NCBI RefSeq assembly: GCF_033193315.1 | Contig: NZ_CP136187.1 | Coordinates: 3,293,501 to 3,357,500 of the forward strand | DNA: 64,000 bases | Source of the DNA: Agathobaculum sp. NTUH-O15-33 | GTDB lineage: Bacteria > Bacillota > Clostridia > Oscillospirales > Butyricicoccaceae | Reading direction: 5' to 3' | Shown: positions 34,364 through 43,236 of the stretch, in pieces | Layout of the letters: the number at the start of each line of letters is the position of its first letter | Numbering within the stretch: the stretch's first letter is position 1 | The notes under the pieces: generated by a model | What the model saw: only the letters and a program-made list of their open reading frames with translations | Databases searched by the model: none | What the model was told of the DNA's origin: nothing | Translations under genes and position numbers: made by a program

Positions 34364-35224
34364 CTATTGCCCGCGTTTGCCCCGCATGCGTTCACGGTAC
34401 TGCGTGCGGTAGCGGATAGGCGGTAACCCGACGGTTTTTGAGAAAATCTCGCTGAAATGCGTCACATTGCCGTAGCCGACGATAGCCGCGATCTGCGCGG
34501 CGCTGTAATCGGTCGAAATCAGCAGGTTCTGCGCCTCGCCCACACGGCAGCGTATCATATATTGAATCGGCGAAAATCCCGTAATGCGTTTAAAGATATG
34601 CGCCGCGTAATAGGGCGATACATGAAGCGTCTCGCCGAGCGAATGGAGCGTCAGCGGCTGGTCAAAGTGGGTGGCGATATATTGACGCATGCGGTTTGCC
34701 AGCACGATCTCCGCGTTTTGCCGTCCGCCGCGATCATCCGCTGGAAAGCCGACGGCGAGCAGCACCAGCGCGGGGAACAGTTGGTCGACGATCTCGCGCG
34801 AAGGTACGGTATTCAGCTCCATCCGGTCGAACAGCAGCTTACACAGCGCGTTTATTTCATGATACTCGCCGTGTACCGGACGGACAAAGCCGCTTTCCGG
34901 CGCGGTCATGTGGCCGGGCGGCAAGCCGTTTAAGGCAAGCCCCGCCACGCCAAAACAAAACGTGCCGATCTCGTGCGCGGTGGTGGATACGACCTCGTGC
35001 AGCGCACCCTGATTATAAAGCAGCAAGTCGCCCGGCCGGATGGGATAGCTGTACCCATCCACGGTATAAACGCCCTCGCCCCGGTAGACGAACAGCAGCT
35101 CGGTGATATCATCGTGCCGATGGATGGGGCGGTGAATTTTAGGATCGGCCACGGCCTGCCGGGTGGCATACAGCAACATGGGCCGCAGCCCATGTGCAAA
35201 GGTCGCTTTTCCCTTATCCGGCAT
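34364..35224 (-). CDS. AraC-family transcriptional regulator
   Basis: 286 residues from the ATG at 35224 (AAAGGGGG site). The N-terminal half is a cupin sensor (PIHRHDDITELLFVYRGEG, SYPIRPGDLLLYNQGALHEV); the C-terminal 100 residues hold the two AraC HTHs, with LHSLGETLHVSPYYAAHIFK and IAAIVGYGNVTHFSEIFSK. It is divergent from the sugar isomerase, dehydrogenase and symporter genes and very likely activates them on sensing their sugar. Confidence 0.9.
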   Translation of the reverse strand: MPDKGKATFAHGLRPMLLYATRQAVADPKIHRPIHRHDDITELLFVYRGEGVYTVDGYSYPIRPGDLLLYNQGALHEVVSTTAHEIGTFCFGVAGLALNGLPPGHMTAPESGFVRPVHGEYHEINALCKLLFDRMELNTVPSREIVDQLFPALVLLAVGFPADDRGGRQNAEIVLANRMRQYIATHFDQPLTLHSLGETLHVSPYYAAHIFKRITGFSPIQYMIRCRVGEAQNLLISTDYSAAQIAAIVGYGNVTHFSEIFSKTVGLPPIRYRTQYRERMRGKRGQ

Positions 35225-35365
35225 ATGGTCCGGCCCCCTTTCGTTTGCTTGTTTTATCATACCGCATTTTCTAACGCAGCGCAAGAAACCGGAAGAAACA
35301 ATTTTATAAAGCATTTTTTGTGCAACTTTTCCGCGTTTTTTAATGTGGAAAGCGCAGGATACCGG

Positions 35366-35394
35366 AAACAACCTTGGCACATTTTCGATATAAT
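35366..35394 (+). promoter_or_regulatory. Activator-dependent promoter of the sugar operon
   Basis: TATAAT at 35389-35394, but the -35 position 17 bases upstream reads AAACAA, far from consensus. A good -10 with a poor -35 next to a divergent AraC gene suggests an activated promoter. Confidence 0.55.
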
Positions 35395-35449
35395 ACGTTT
35401 ATCAAAAACAAGCGGCGATGGGCGCCGCCGAAAATGGAGGGAAAACCAA

Positions 35450-36383
35450 ATGAGCATGAATATTTGCGGCGCGCCGTGCTGCTGGGGCGTGGACGATCCG
35501 AAAAAATCCGTATCTGCCGCCTTGGCAGCGTGTGTTGGACGAAGCCGCGCAGGCGGGCTACCGTGCGATCGAGCTTGGGCCCTACGGCTATCTGCCGGTC
35601 GACGCGGACGTCGTATCCGCGGAGCTGAACAAAAATCATCTTTCCATCGTCGCGGGCACAATTTTCCACGATCTGCTCGACCCGGCAAACCAAAAAAGCG
35701 TTTTGGACGCGGTCGACGATATCTGCCGCCTGATTACCGACCCGCGTCTTCCGAAACTGCCTGTGCACGAAGGGCAGAAGCATCCCACGCCGTACATGAC
35801 CGTCATGGACTGGGGCCACGACGAGCGGGACTACAACGCGGGCCACTCGGACCGCTCGCCCCGCCTGTCGCCCGAGGAGTGGACACGCTTCATGGGCAAC
35901 GTGCGCGCCGTGTGCGAGCGGGCGAACAGCTACGGCGTACGTCCGGTCATTCACCCGCACGCGGGCGGCTACATTGAATTTGCGGACGAAATCGAAGCCC
36001 TTGTGCGCGATATCCCGTACGAAGTCGCGGGCCTGTGTCTGGATACCGGTCACCTGTATTATTCGGGCATGGATCCGGTGGAGTATCTCAAAAAATACGC
36101 CGACAAACTGGATTACGTACACTTTAAGGATGTGGACGAAACCGTCTACCGCGCGGTACTGGGCAAGCATATCCGCTTTTTTGAAGGCTGCGGCGAAGGC
36201 TCGATGTGTCCGATCGGCACGGGCGCGCTCGACTACCCGGCTATCAAGCAGGCGCTCACGGATATCGGCTATTCGGGCTACATCACCATCGAGCAGGAAC
36301 GCGACCCGCGCAATGCCGACACCAGCCTGCGCGACGTTAAGGCAAGCGTGGACTACTTAAAGTCGGTCGGCTACGAGATATAA
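35450..36383 (+). CDS. Sugar phosphate isomerase/epimerase (TIM barrel), frameshifted near start
   Basis: About 310 residues when repaired. Starts at the ATG at 35450 (GGAGGG site): MSMNICGAPCCWGVDDPK, then the frame breaks in A6 (35501-35506). Five As give NPYLPPWQRVLDEAAQAGY, the usual continuation, and the rest is open to 36383. Metal-binding TIM-barrel motifs of the xylose-isomerase-like/IolE group are present: VIHPHAGGYIEF, GLCLDTGHLYYSG, DYVHFKDVDE, ITIEQERDP. Such enzymes isomerise or dehydrate keto-inositols and uncommon sugars. The homopolymer context suggests a sequencing error. Confidence 0.8.
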
Positions 36384-36521
36384 GCACGTCCCTCCGTCAG
36401 TTCGGCGTATGGTCCATCAATATAATCGCCTTGTTGCGGAATGGCGCGGTGACGCCACCCCTCCGCTCGCAAGGATCGGTACGCTCCCCCCAACCTTATT
36501 AATCAAGAATGGAGAATGACA

Positions 36522-37685
36522 ATGTATTACGGTGAAAAAAGAGTAGAAACCCCCATCCGCTGGGCAATGGTAGGCGGTGGCAAGGGCAGTCAGATCGGTT
36601 ATATCCACCGCTCCTCCGCGCTGCGGGATTTTAACTTCCAGCTCGTCGCGGGTGCGTTCGACATCGACGCCGCGCGCGGCAAGGCCTTTGGCGAAAGCCT
36701 GCACGTCGCGGCGGACCGCTGCTACCCGGATTATCAAACCCTGTTTGCCGAGGAAGCAAAGCGTCCGGACGGCATTCAGGCCGTTTCCATCGCCACCCCC
36801 AATTTCACCCATTTCGAGATCGCCAAGGCGGCGCTGAACGCCGGCCTGCATGTTTATTGTGAAAAGCCCATGTGCTTCAACACCGAGGAAGCCGCCGAGC
36901 TGGAAGCGCTGGTTGAAAAGACCGGCAAGGTCATGTTCGTTTCCTACGGCTACGCGGGCCACCAAATGATCGAGCAGGTCCGCAAGATGATCGCGGACGG
37001 CGTTTTAGGCAAGATCCGTATCGTCAAGATGCAGTTCGCGCACGGCTACCATAACGTGGCGGTGGAAAAGAACGCGGCTTCCACCGCGTGGCGTGTCGAC
37101 CCGAAAAAGTCCGGCCCATCCTATGTGCTGGGCGATGTGGGCACGCACCCGCTGTATCTGGCTGAAGCCATGCTGCCCGAGGAAATGAAGGTAAAGCGCC
37201 TGCTGTGCTCGCGCCAGTCCTTTGTCGAGAGCCGCAAGCCGCTGGAGGATAACGCCATGACGCTGATGGAATACGAGGGCGGCGCTGTCGGCTACGTCTG
37301 GTCGAGCTGTGTCAACGCGGGCGCGATGTTCGGCCACACCATCCGCATCGTGGGCGAGAAGGCCTCTATCGAGTGGAACGCCGAATTCCCGAACCAGCTT
37401 GCCTACGAGGTGCAGGGCGAGCCGCAGCACATCATGCACCGCGCCATGGATTACCTGTATCCCGAAGCGACGGCGGACGACCGCATCGGCGGCGGCCATC
37501 CGGAGGGCCTGTTTGAATCGTGGGCCAACATTTACAGCCGCTTTGCCCGCGCCATTGAACTAACCGAAAAGGGCGAGCCGGTCGATTTCTGGTACCCCGG
37601 CGTACGCGCGGGCGCGGAAGGCGTCAAGTGGGTCGAAAAGTGCGTGGAATCCGCCGATCAGGGCGGCGTTTGGGTCGATTATTAA
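36522..37685 (+). CDS. Gfo/Idh/MocA-family oxidoreductase
   Basis: 387 residues. The start at 36522 is preferred over the ATG six bases earlier because GGAG then sits 7 bases ahead. The Rossmann loop reads WAMVGGGKGSQIGYIHR, the catalytic EKP motif is YCEKPMCFN, and a GDVGTHPLYLAE segment supplies the active-site Asp and His. It oxidises or reduces a sugar or inositol ring hydroxyl with NAD(P). Second gene of the AraC-controlled operon; with the TIM-barrel isomerase this is the usual inositol/uncommon-sugar entry pair. Confidence 0.88.
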   Translation: MYYGEKRVETPIRWAMVGGGKGSQIGYIHRSSALRDFNFQLVAGAFDIDAARGKAFGESLHVAADRCYPDYQTLFAEEAKRPDGIQAVSIATPNFTHFEIAKAALNAGLHVYCEKPMCFNTEEAAELEALVEKTGKVMFVSYGYAGHQMIEQVRKMIADGVLGKIRIVKMQFAHGYHNVAVEKNAASTAWRVDPKKSGPSYVLGDVGTHPLYLAEAMLPEEMKVKRLLCSRQSFVESRKPLEDNAMTLMEYEGGAVGYVWSSCVNAGAMFGHTIRIVGEKASIEWNAEFPNQLAYEVQGEPQHIMHRAMDYLYPEATADDRIGGGHPEGLFESWANIYSRFARAIELTEKGEPVDFWYPGVRAGAEGVKWVEKCVESADQGGVWVDY

Positions 37686-37700
37686 GCAAAAAGAGAAATA

Positions 37701-37738
37701 CGCGGGCGCGGCCGGATAAGGGACCGACCGCGCCCCCG
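37701..37738 (+). terminator. Intercistronic hairpin
   Basis: GC-rich stem CGGGCGCGGCCGG against CCGACCGCGCCCCCG, between the dehydrogenase and symporter genes. No T-run follows, so it is more likely a partial terminator or mRNA-stabilising hairpin that lowers symporter expression. Confidence 0.45.
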
Positions 37739-37789
37739 TTTGGCAAAAAAAGAAAAAGAAAAAGAGAAAAGAAAATAAGGGGTACATCT

Positions 37790-39412
37790 ATGTTCACTAT
37801 TGTCACCTTCGTCGGTTTTACGGCGCTGGTCGCGCTCATCTCTTGGATGAAAACGCGCGGCGACGATCTTTCCACCAAGGACGGCTACTTCCTCGCGGGC
37901 CGCGGCCTGCCCGGCATCGTCATTGCGGGCTCGTTGATGATGACCAACCTTTCCGCCGAGCAGCTTGTCGGCACCAACGGCCAGAGCTTCGCGGGCAACA
38001 TGAGCCCGATGGCGTTCGAGGTCACCTCGTCGTTTGCGCTCATCATGCTCGCGTTCCTGTTCCTGCCCAAGTTTCTCAAGGGCGGTATCACAACCATTCC
38101 GGAGTTCTTCGAGATGCGCTTTGATACCACGACCAAGCGCCTGTTCTCGCTGATGTTTCTGATCGCTTATATTTTCACCATGCTGCCGGTCGTGCTGTAT
38201 TCGGGCGCGGTCGTGTTGGAAAAGATCTTTGATATTTCCGGCATGTTCGGCCTTTCATATTTCTGGGCGATCGCGCTGGTCTGTGCGGCGACCGGCATCA
38301 TTGGCGCAATCTACGCCATTTTTGGCGGCTTGAAAGCGGTTGCGGTATCGGATACGATCAACGGCGTCGGCCTTTTGCTCGGCGGCTTCATGGTGCCCGT
38401 GCTCGGCATTCTCGCGCTCGGCGCGCTGGACGGCGGCGGCTTTCTGGAGGGCATCAAGCACTTCATTTCGGCAACGCCTGAAAAGCTGAACGCTTGGTCG
38501 CCCGCGACCGCGCTCCCGCCCGAGGTACCGTGGCCCGTTCTGTTCACCGGCATGATCGTGAACAACCTGTTCTATTGGGCCACCAATCAGTCCATCATCC
38601 AGCGCTCGCTGGCGGGCAAAAACCTTGCCGAAAGCCAGAAAGGCGCGATCTGGGCGGGTTTCTTCAAGATTTTGGACGCGGCCATTCTCGTCATTCCCGG
38701 CATTATCGCCTATCAGCTTCTCGCGGGCCGCATGTCCACCGAGGTCGGCATGGCGGCGGACTCCGCTTACCCGATGCTGATCTTAGAGGTCGTGCCGAAG
38801 CCGCTGCTGGGCTTCCTCGCCGCCGTTATGTTCGGCGCGATCCTGTCCTCCTTCAATTCGGTGCTCAATTCCTCGGTCACAATTTTCACGCTCGACCTGT
38901 ACCAGCCCATCTTCGCACCGCAGGCCAATGCCAAAAAGCTGGTCAAGGTCGGCAAGATCTTCGGCACGGTCATTGCGGTCGCGTCGATCATCGTCGCGCC
39001 GTTCGTCATGTTCTTCGGTACCGGCATCATGAACTTTATCAACGAGTGCTGGGGCTTCTTCTCCATGCCGCTGCTGACCGCCGTACTTTTCGGTCTGTTC
39101 AGCAAGCGCGCGCCGTCCATCGCGCCCAAGATCATTATTCCGATCCACATCGTGCTGTACGGCATGTCGAAATTAAGCCCGTTCTGCCAGCAGTTCCACT
39201 ATCTGTATGTTGTATTCGCGCTGTTCGTGTTGGAATGCATCATTTACGGCCTGTGCATCAAGTTCGCGCCGCGTCAAGACGCGTTTGAGATCACAGACGC
39301 CAAGGTGATCGATCTAACGCCGTGGAAAAACGGCAAAATCTTCGCGATTATCGCGGTGCTGGTCACCGTGGGCGCCTACATTTTGTTCTCTCCCATCGGT
39401 CTTGCACATTAA
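37790..39412 (+). CDS. Sodium:solute symporter (SSS family)
   Basis: 540 residues from the ATG at 37790 (AAGGGG site); the in-frame stretch upstream is Lys/Arg-rich and untranslated-looking. About 13-14 membrane segments; family marks include GYFLAGRGLPGIVIAGSLMM, NLSAEQLVGTNGQSF and the TM8 region AILSSFNSVLNSSVTIF that lines the sodium/sugar sites of SglT-like proteins. Imports the operon's sugar substrate with sodium. Confidence 0.9.
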   Translation: MFTIVTFVGFTALVALISWMKTRGDDLSTKDGYFLAGRGLPGIVIAGSLMMTNLSAEQLVGTNGQSFAGNMSPMAFEVTSSFALIMLAFLFLPKFLKGGITTIPEFFEMRFDTTTKRLFSLMFLIAYIFTMLPVVLYSGAVVLEKIFDISGMFGLSYFWAIALVCAATGIIGAIYAIFGGLKAVAVSDTINGVGLLLGGFMVPVLGILALGALDGGGFLEGIKHFISATPEKLNAWSPATALPPEVPWPVLFTGMIVNNLFYWATNQSIIQRSLAGKNLAESQKGAIWAGFFKILDAAILVIPGIIAYQLLAGRMSTEVGMAADSAYPMLILEVVPKPLLGFLAAVMFGAILSSFNSVLNSSVTIFTLDLYQPIFAPQANAKKLVKVGKIFGTVIAVASIIVAPFVMFFGTGIMNFINECWGFFSMPLLTAVLFGLFSKRAPSIAPKIIIPIHIVLYGMSKLSPFCQQFHYLYVVFALFVLECIIYGLCIKFAPRQDAFEITDAKVIDLTPWKNGKIFAIIAVLVTVGAYILFSPIGLAH

Positions 39413-39489
39413 ACTTATAAAATACACCTAAAAACCACCGTCTTCCATGCGCAAAATAACCAAACTTTCATTTTTTCCTTCTACTCCTT

Positions 39490-39518
39490 TTGCAAAAACC
39501 CTCAATTTGTGTTAAAAT
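39490..39518 (+). promoter_or_regulatory. carD promoter
   Basis: TTGCAA (39490-39495), 17-base spacer, TAAAAT (39513-39518). Transcription would start near 39525, just before the leader hairpin. Confidence 0.65.
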
Positions 39519-39534
39519 AGATACATGGAAGGCA

Positions 39535-39581
39535 AGAAAGCCACGAAATTTCTTAAGTTTCGTGGCTTTCTCATCGTTTTT
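39535..39581 (+). terminator. Terminator in the carD leader
   Basis: Perfect stem AGAAAGCCACGAAA / TTTCGTGGCTTTCT around TTTCTTAAG-type loop bases, then TCATCG and T6. It lies between the carD promoter and its ribosome site, so it either ends the symporter transcript or attenuates carD. Confidence 0.7.
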
Positions 39582-39603
39582 TGCACAAAAGTGGAGGCGC
39601 AGA

Positions 39604-40101
39604 ATGTTTCAAGTGGGAGATTTCATTGTTTATGGCAACAACGGAGCATGTCAGGTAAAGGCGATCAGTACGCCCGGCCTTGACCCGGAGACCCCGGACC
39701 GGCGGTATTACACCATCCAGCCTGTCTGCGGCACGGAAACCATCTATATACCGGTGGATTCCAAGGTGTTCATGCGTCCGGTGATGAGCAAGGGCGAAGC
39801 GGAAGATCTGATTTCCCGCATCCCGGATATCAGCGAAACGCCGCTCGAAACCAAGGATCTTCATATCTTGACAGACAGCTACCGTCAGGTTTTCCTGTCG
39901 CATGATTGCGGGCAGTTGGTCCAGCTGATTAAAACCACCTACCGCAAAAACCGCACCGCCGTACAGAACGGTAAAAAACCGAGCGAGATCGACGCGCGTT
40001 TCCGCAAAAAGGCGGAGGAGCTGCTCCATGGCGAGCTGTCCGTCGCCCTCGGCATACCGGTCGAAAACGTTCCGCAGTATATCGAAAGCAAAATATCGTA
40101 A
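39604..40101 (+). CDS. CarD-family transcriptional regulator
   Basis: 165 residues from the ATG at 39604 (GGAGG site). The N-terminal Tudor-like RNA-polymerase-interacting domain reads FQVGDFIVYGNNGACQVKAI and YYTIQPVCGTETIYIPVDS; the rest is helical with a basic face (TYRKNRTAVQNGKK, ARFRKKAEELL). CarD binds the RNA polymerase beta subunit and stabilises open promoters. Monocistronic, with hairpins on both sides. Confidence 0.9.
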   Translation: MFQVGDFIVYGNNGACQVKAISTPGLDPETPDRRYYTIQPVCGTETIYIPVDSKVFMRPVMSKGEAEDLISRIPDISETPLETKDLHILTDSYRQVFLSHDCGQLVQLIKTTYRKNRTAVQNGKKPSEIDARFRKKAEELLHGELSVALGIPVENVPQYIESKIS

Positions 40102-40146
40102 AACGCCCCCCTGTTCCCGGTCAAGCGCCGGGAACAGGGGGGTGTT
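40102..40146 (+). terminator. carD terminator
   Basis: Very stable 17-18 base stem ACGCCCCCCTGTTCCCGG / CCGGGAACAGGGGGGTG followed by TTTGTT, two bases beyond the carD stop. Confidence 0.8.
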
Positions 40147-40312
40147 TGTTCAGCGCTCGTTTCGCTTACGCGATTAAAACGCGGCATCGGCCGTTAGCGG
40201 TATGTGCGTAGCTTTCCGACAAAAAACGCGCGTTTTTCCGTTACTTTTTCAAAACGCCCAATCGGAGCGGGTTTTCGTAGGTATTTTTCTCCTATCCGCG
40301 CGGCGGTTTTCA

Positions 40313-40341
40313 TTGCGCGAAAGTGGGTTTGGTGGTAGAAT
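40313..40341 (+). promoter_or_regulatory. Promoter of the methyltransferase gene
   Basis: TTGCGC (40313-40318), 17 bases, TAGAAT (40336-40341), about 40 bases before the ATG. Confidence 0.6.
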
Positions 40342-40381
40342 AGAGACTGATATATTGTGGAATAACGGGAAAAGGAAAACT

Positions 40382-41248
40382 ATGTGGATTGCTGAGAACT
40401 GGAAAGATTACACCGTTTTAGACTGCGGCGGCGGTGAAAAGGTAGAGCGCTGGGGGGATCAGACCCTGATCCGGCCCGACCCGCAGGCCATTTGGCCGCG
40501 AACGAACGGCTGCCGCGCGTGGGAAAAACCCAACGCAATTTATCACCGCTCCAACGCGGGCGGCGGTAAGTGGGAGATTCGCAAGCTGCCCGAGCAATGG
40601 GCCGTTCGCTACGGCGAATTGACGTTCCAGCTCAAGCCCATGAGCTTCAAACATACCGGTCTGTTCCCGGAGCAGGCCGCAAACTGGGATTTTATCGACC
40701 GTATGGTGCGGAAGGCGCACCGTCCGGTATCGGTTTTGAACCTTTTCGCCTACACCGGCGGGGCTACGCTGGCCGCCGCGGCAGCGGGCGCGAGCGTGTG
40801 CCACGTGGACGCTTCCAAGGGCATGGTGCAGTGGGCGCGTGAAAACGCCGCGTCCTCCGGACTGGAAGCGCACCCCATTCGTTGGATCGTGGACGACTGC
40901 AAGAAATTCGTCCAACGCGAAATTCGACGCGGCCGCAAGTACGATGCGATCATCATGGACCCGCCGAGTTATGGCCGCGGCCCCTCGGGCGAAACCTGGA
41001 AGATCGAGGACGACATCGCCGATTTCATTGATCTGACCATGCAGCTTCTATCGGACAAGCCGCTCTTCGTACTCGTTTCGAGCTACTCGACCGGCCTTGC
41101 CCCCTCGGTCATGGCCTATCTGCTCGGCACCACGGCGGGCAAACGCGCGCTCGGTAAGATCGAAGCGCAAGAGCTTGGCCTGCCCGTTCAGTCGACCGGA
41201 CTGTTTTTACCCTGCGGCTCCTCCGCGCGGTTCATCGCGGAGGAATAA
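40382..41248 (+). CDS. Class I SAM-dependent methyltransferase (RlmK/RlmI-like)
   Basis: 288 residues from the ATG at 40382 (AAAAGGA site). SAM motifs: VLNLFAYTGGATLAAAAAGA (motif I), VDASKGMVQWARENAASSGL (motif II) and IIMDPPSYGRGPSG, whose DPPS motif is typical of rRNA and nucleic-acid base methyltransferases of the RlmK/L/RlmI group. No PUA domain is present, so the target is less certain than the fold. Single gene ahead of the ECF operon. Confidence 0.82.
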   Translation: MWIAENWKDYTVLDCGGGEKVERWGDQTLIRPDPQAIWPRTNGCRAWEKPNAIYHRSNAGGGKWEIRKLPEQWAVRYGELTFQLKPMSFKHTGLFPEQAANWDFIDRMVRKAHRPVSVLNLFAYTGGATLAAAAAGASVCHVDASKGMVQWARENAASSGLEAHPIRWIVDDCKKFVQREIRRGRKYDAIIMDPPSYGRGPSGETWKIEDDIADFIDLTMQLLSDKPLFVLVSSYSTGLAPSVMAYLLGTTAGKRALGKIEAQELGLPVQSTGLFLPCGSSARFIAEE

Positions 41249-41343
41249 TCGTTTTGTTTCAATCACACTTGTGATCGCGTGTTCTTCGGACTGCTGCCCG
41301 CGATATGACAGTCCATCAGGAAATAATAGAGGACGAATAAAAC

Positions 41344-42198
41344 ATGGCTGAAATTATCAAAACAGAAAATCTTGAATACGCCTACCCGACGGAGGACGGA
41401 ACACTTTCCATTCCCGTTTTGAAGGGGGTGGACCTTTCCATCCGGCGGGGCGAGTTTGTCGCGGTACTGGGCCATAACGGTTCGGGCAAGAGTACGCTTG
41501 CGGGCCACTTCAATGCCATTCGCCTGCCCACGGGCGGCGTTTGCTACGTGGACATGATGGACACGCGGGATGAAAATAACACTTATGAAGTGCGCAAGAC
41601 CGTCGCCATGGTGTTCCAGAACCCGGATAACCAGCTGGTCGCCACCGTGGTGGAGGAGGACGTCGCCTTTGCGCTGGAAAACATGGGCGTGCCGCCGGAG
41701 GAAATCCGCGTGCGCGTGGACGACGCGCTGCGTGCCGTCGGCATGTATGAATACCGCAAGCAGGCGCCGCACCGCCTTTCGGGCGGCCAGAAGCAGCGTA
41801 TCGCCATCGCGGGCGTGATCGCCATGATGCCCCGCTGCGTCGTTCTGGACGAGCCTACCGCCATGCTCGACCCGCAGGGCCGCCGCGAGGTCATGTCGAC
41901 CGTGCGCGAGCTCAACGAAAAGTTCGGTATCACGGTCGTTTTGATCACCCACCACATGGACGAAGCCGTACAGGCGGGCCGCGTGGTCGTAATGCATCAG
42001 GGCGAGGTTTTGATGGACGGCGCGCCGCGCGAGATCTTCACCCGCGTGGACGAGCTGCGAAACGCCAGTCTTACCGTGCCGCAAACCATTGAGATTCTTT
42101 ACGATCTCAATGCCGCGGAAGGCACGAGCCTGCCGATCGACGCGCTCTCCGTTGAGGAATGCGCGGATACGCTGCAAAAATACCTTATGAATAATTAG
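41344..42198 (+). CDS. ecfA1: Energy-coupling factor transporter ATPase 1
   Basis: 284 residues. Walker A GHNGSGKST (43-51), Q-loop VFQNPDNQLV, signature HRLSGGQKQRIAIAG, Walker B VVLDEPTAMLD. The Q-loop QNPDNQ form is typical of EcfA1. With EcfA2 and EcfT it forms the shared module powering vitamin uptake with separate S components, none of which is seen here. First of ecfA1-ecfA2-ecfT-truA. Confidence 0.95.
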   Translation: MAEIIKTENLEYAYPTEDGTLSIPVLKGVDLSIRRGEFVAVLGHNGSGKSTLAGHFNAIRLPTGGVCYVDMMDTRDENNTYEVRKTVAMVFQNPDNQLVATVVEEDVAFALENMGVPPEEIRVRVDDALRAVGMYEYRKQAPHRLSGGQKQRIAIAGVIAMMPRCVVLDEPTAMLDPQGRREVMSTVRELNEKFGITVVLITHHMDEAVQAGRVVVMHQGEVLMDGAPREIFTRVDELRNASLTVPQTIEILYDLNAAEGTSLPIDALSVEECADTLQKYLMNN

Positions 42199-42346
42199 CA
42201 ATTAGTAGTTAGTAATTAGTAATCGGGCGGTTACGCTTCCGTTTTCTTTTTAACCCTTTAGAAGCGCTGTTCCCCCTAAACTCTTGGCGCAAGCAATACA
42301 CGCAGCTCCATAATTACTAATTTCTAATTACTAACTACTCATTAGA
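42192..42346. repeat. Palindromic intergenic element A (AT-rich tandem arms)
   Basis: The left arm contains repeated TAGTAAT/TTAGTAATTAG units (42193-42223) and the right arm (about 42311-42345) is its near reverse complement (ATTACTAATT, TAATTACTAACTACTCATTAG in part). A core of about 90 bases lies between. The whole sits between ecfA1 and ecfA2. Same architecture as element B at 44813-44925. Confidence 0.6.
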
Positions 42347-42363
42347 AAAAAGGGGTTTTTTCC

Positions 42364-43236
42364 TTGTCAACCATTCTGGAAACGCGGGGCCTGACCCATG
42401 TATATGGCGCGGGCACCCCTTTCGAGCGCGTTGCGCTCGACCACGTGGATCTCAAAATTGAAAAAGGCGAAATTCTCGGCGTGATCGGCCACACCGGTTC
42501 GGGCAAATCGACGCTCATCCAGCATTTCAACGGCCTGCTCGCGCCCACCTCCGGCGAAGTCCTGCTGGATGGCAAGCCTATCTGGAACGAAAAGGGCAAG
42601 TGCGCCCGTGAAACGCGCTTTCGCGTCGGTCTGGTGTTTCAGTATCCGGAATACCAGCTCTTTGAGGAAACCATTGCCAAGGATATCGCCTACGGGCCGA
42701 CCAACATGGGCCTTGCGCCGGACGAAATCGCGTCGCGCGTATCGGAATCCATGCGGGCGGTCGGGCTGGACGAGGCGCTTTCCTCTCAGTCCCCGTTCGC
42801 GCTTTCCGGCGGGCAGAAGCGCCGCGTCGCCATTGCGGGCGTGATCGCCATGCGACCCGACGTGCTGGTGCTGGACGAACCCACCGCCGGTTTAGACCCC
42901 GCCGGGCGGGACGAAATTTTAGACCTCATCCGCGGCTACCACCGCGAGAGCGGCGCGACCGTGCTGATCGTCTCCCACTCGATGGAGGATATCGCGAAGC
43001 TTGCCGACCGTCTGCTTGTCATGAATGAAGCAAAGATTCTGTTTTGCGATAGCCCGCGCGAGGTTTTCTCGCACGCGGGCGAGATCATCGCCGCCGGGCT
43101 CGATATCCCGATGGTCACCAAGGTCATGCTGGAGCTGAACAAGCGCGGCATCCCGGTCGATCCCTCGGTGTTCACCGTCGAAGGGGCGCTCGCGGCCATC
43201 CGGGCCTATCGGAAAGGGGGCGGGCAGCCATGCTGA
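42364..43236 (+). CDS. ecfA2: Energy-coupling factor transporter ATPase 2
   Basis: 290 residues from a TTG start with AAGGGG eight bases ahead. Walker A GHTGSGKST, Q-loop VFQYPEYQLFEET (the YPEYQLF form marks EcfA2), signature FALSGGQKRRVAIAG, Walker B LVLDEPTAGLD. Overlaps ecfT by 7 bases. Confidence 0.95.
   Translation: MSTILETRGLTHVYGAGTPFERVALDHVDLKIEKGEILGVIGHTGSGKSTLIQHFNGLLAPTSGEVLLDGKPIWNEKGKCARETRFRVGLVFQYPEYQLFEETIAKDIAYGPTNMGLAPDEIASRVSESMRAVGLDEALSSQSPFALSGGQKRRVAIAGVIAMRPDVLVLDEPTAGLDPAGRDEILDLIRGYHRESGATVLIVSHSMEDIAKLADRLLVMNEAKILFCDSPREVFSHAGEIIAAGLDIPMVTKVMLELNKRGIPVDPSVFTVEGALAAIRAYRKGGGQPC

Noticed and set aside
35340..36170. Long minus-strand frame opposite the sugar isomerase
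   Set aside because: Shadow of the isomerase; the plus-strand frame carries the TIM-barrel metal motifs and has GGAGGG at its start.
41249..41343. Vitamin riboswitch ahead of ecfA1
   Set aside because: Fewer than 100 bases, with only an ATCAC/GTGAT palindrome; no known aptamer pattern.
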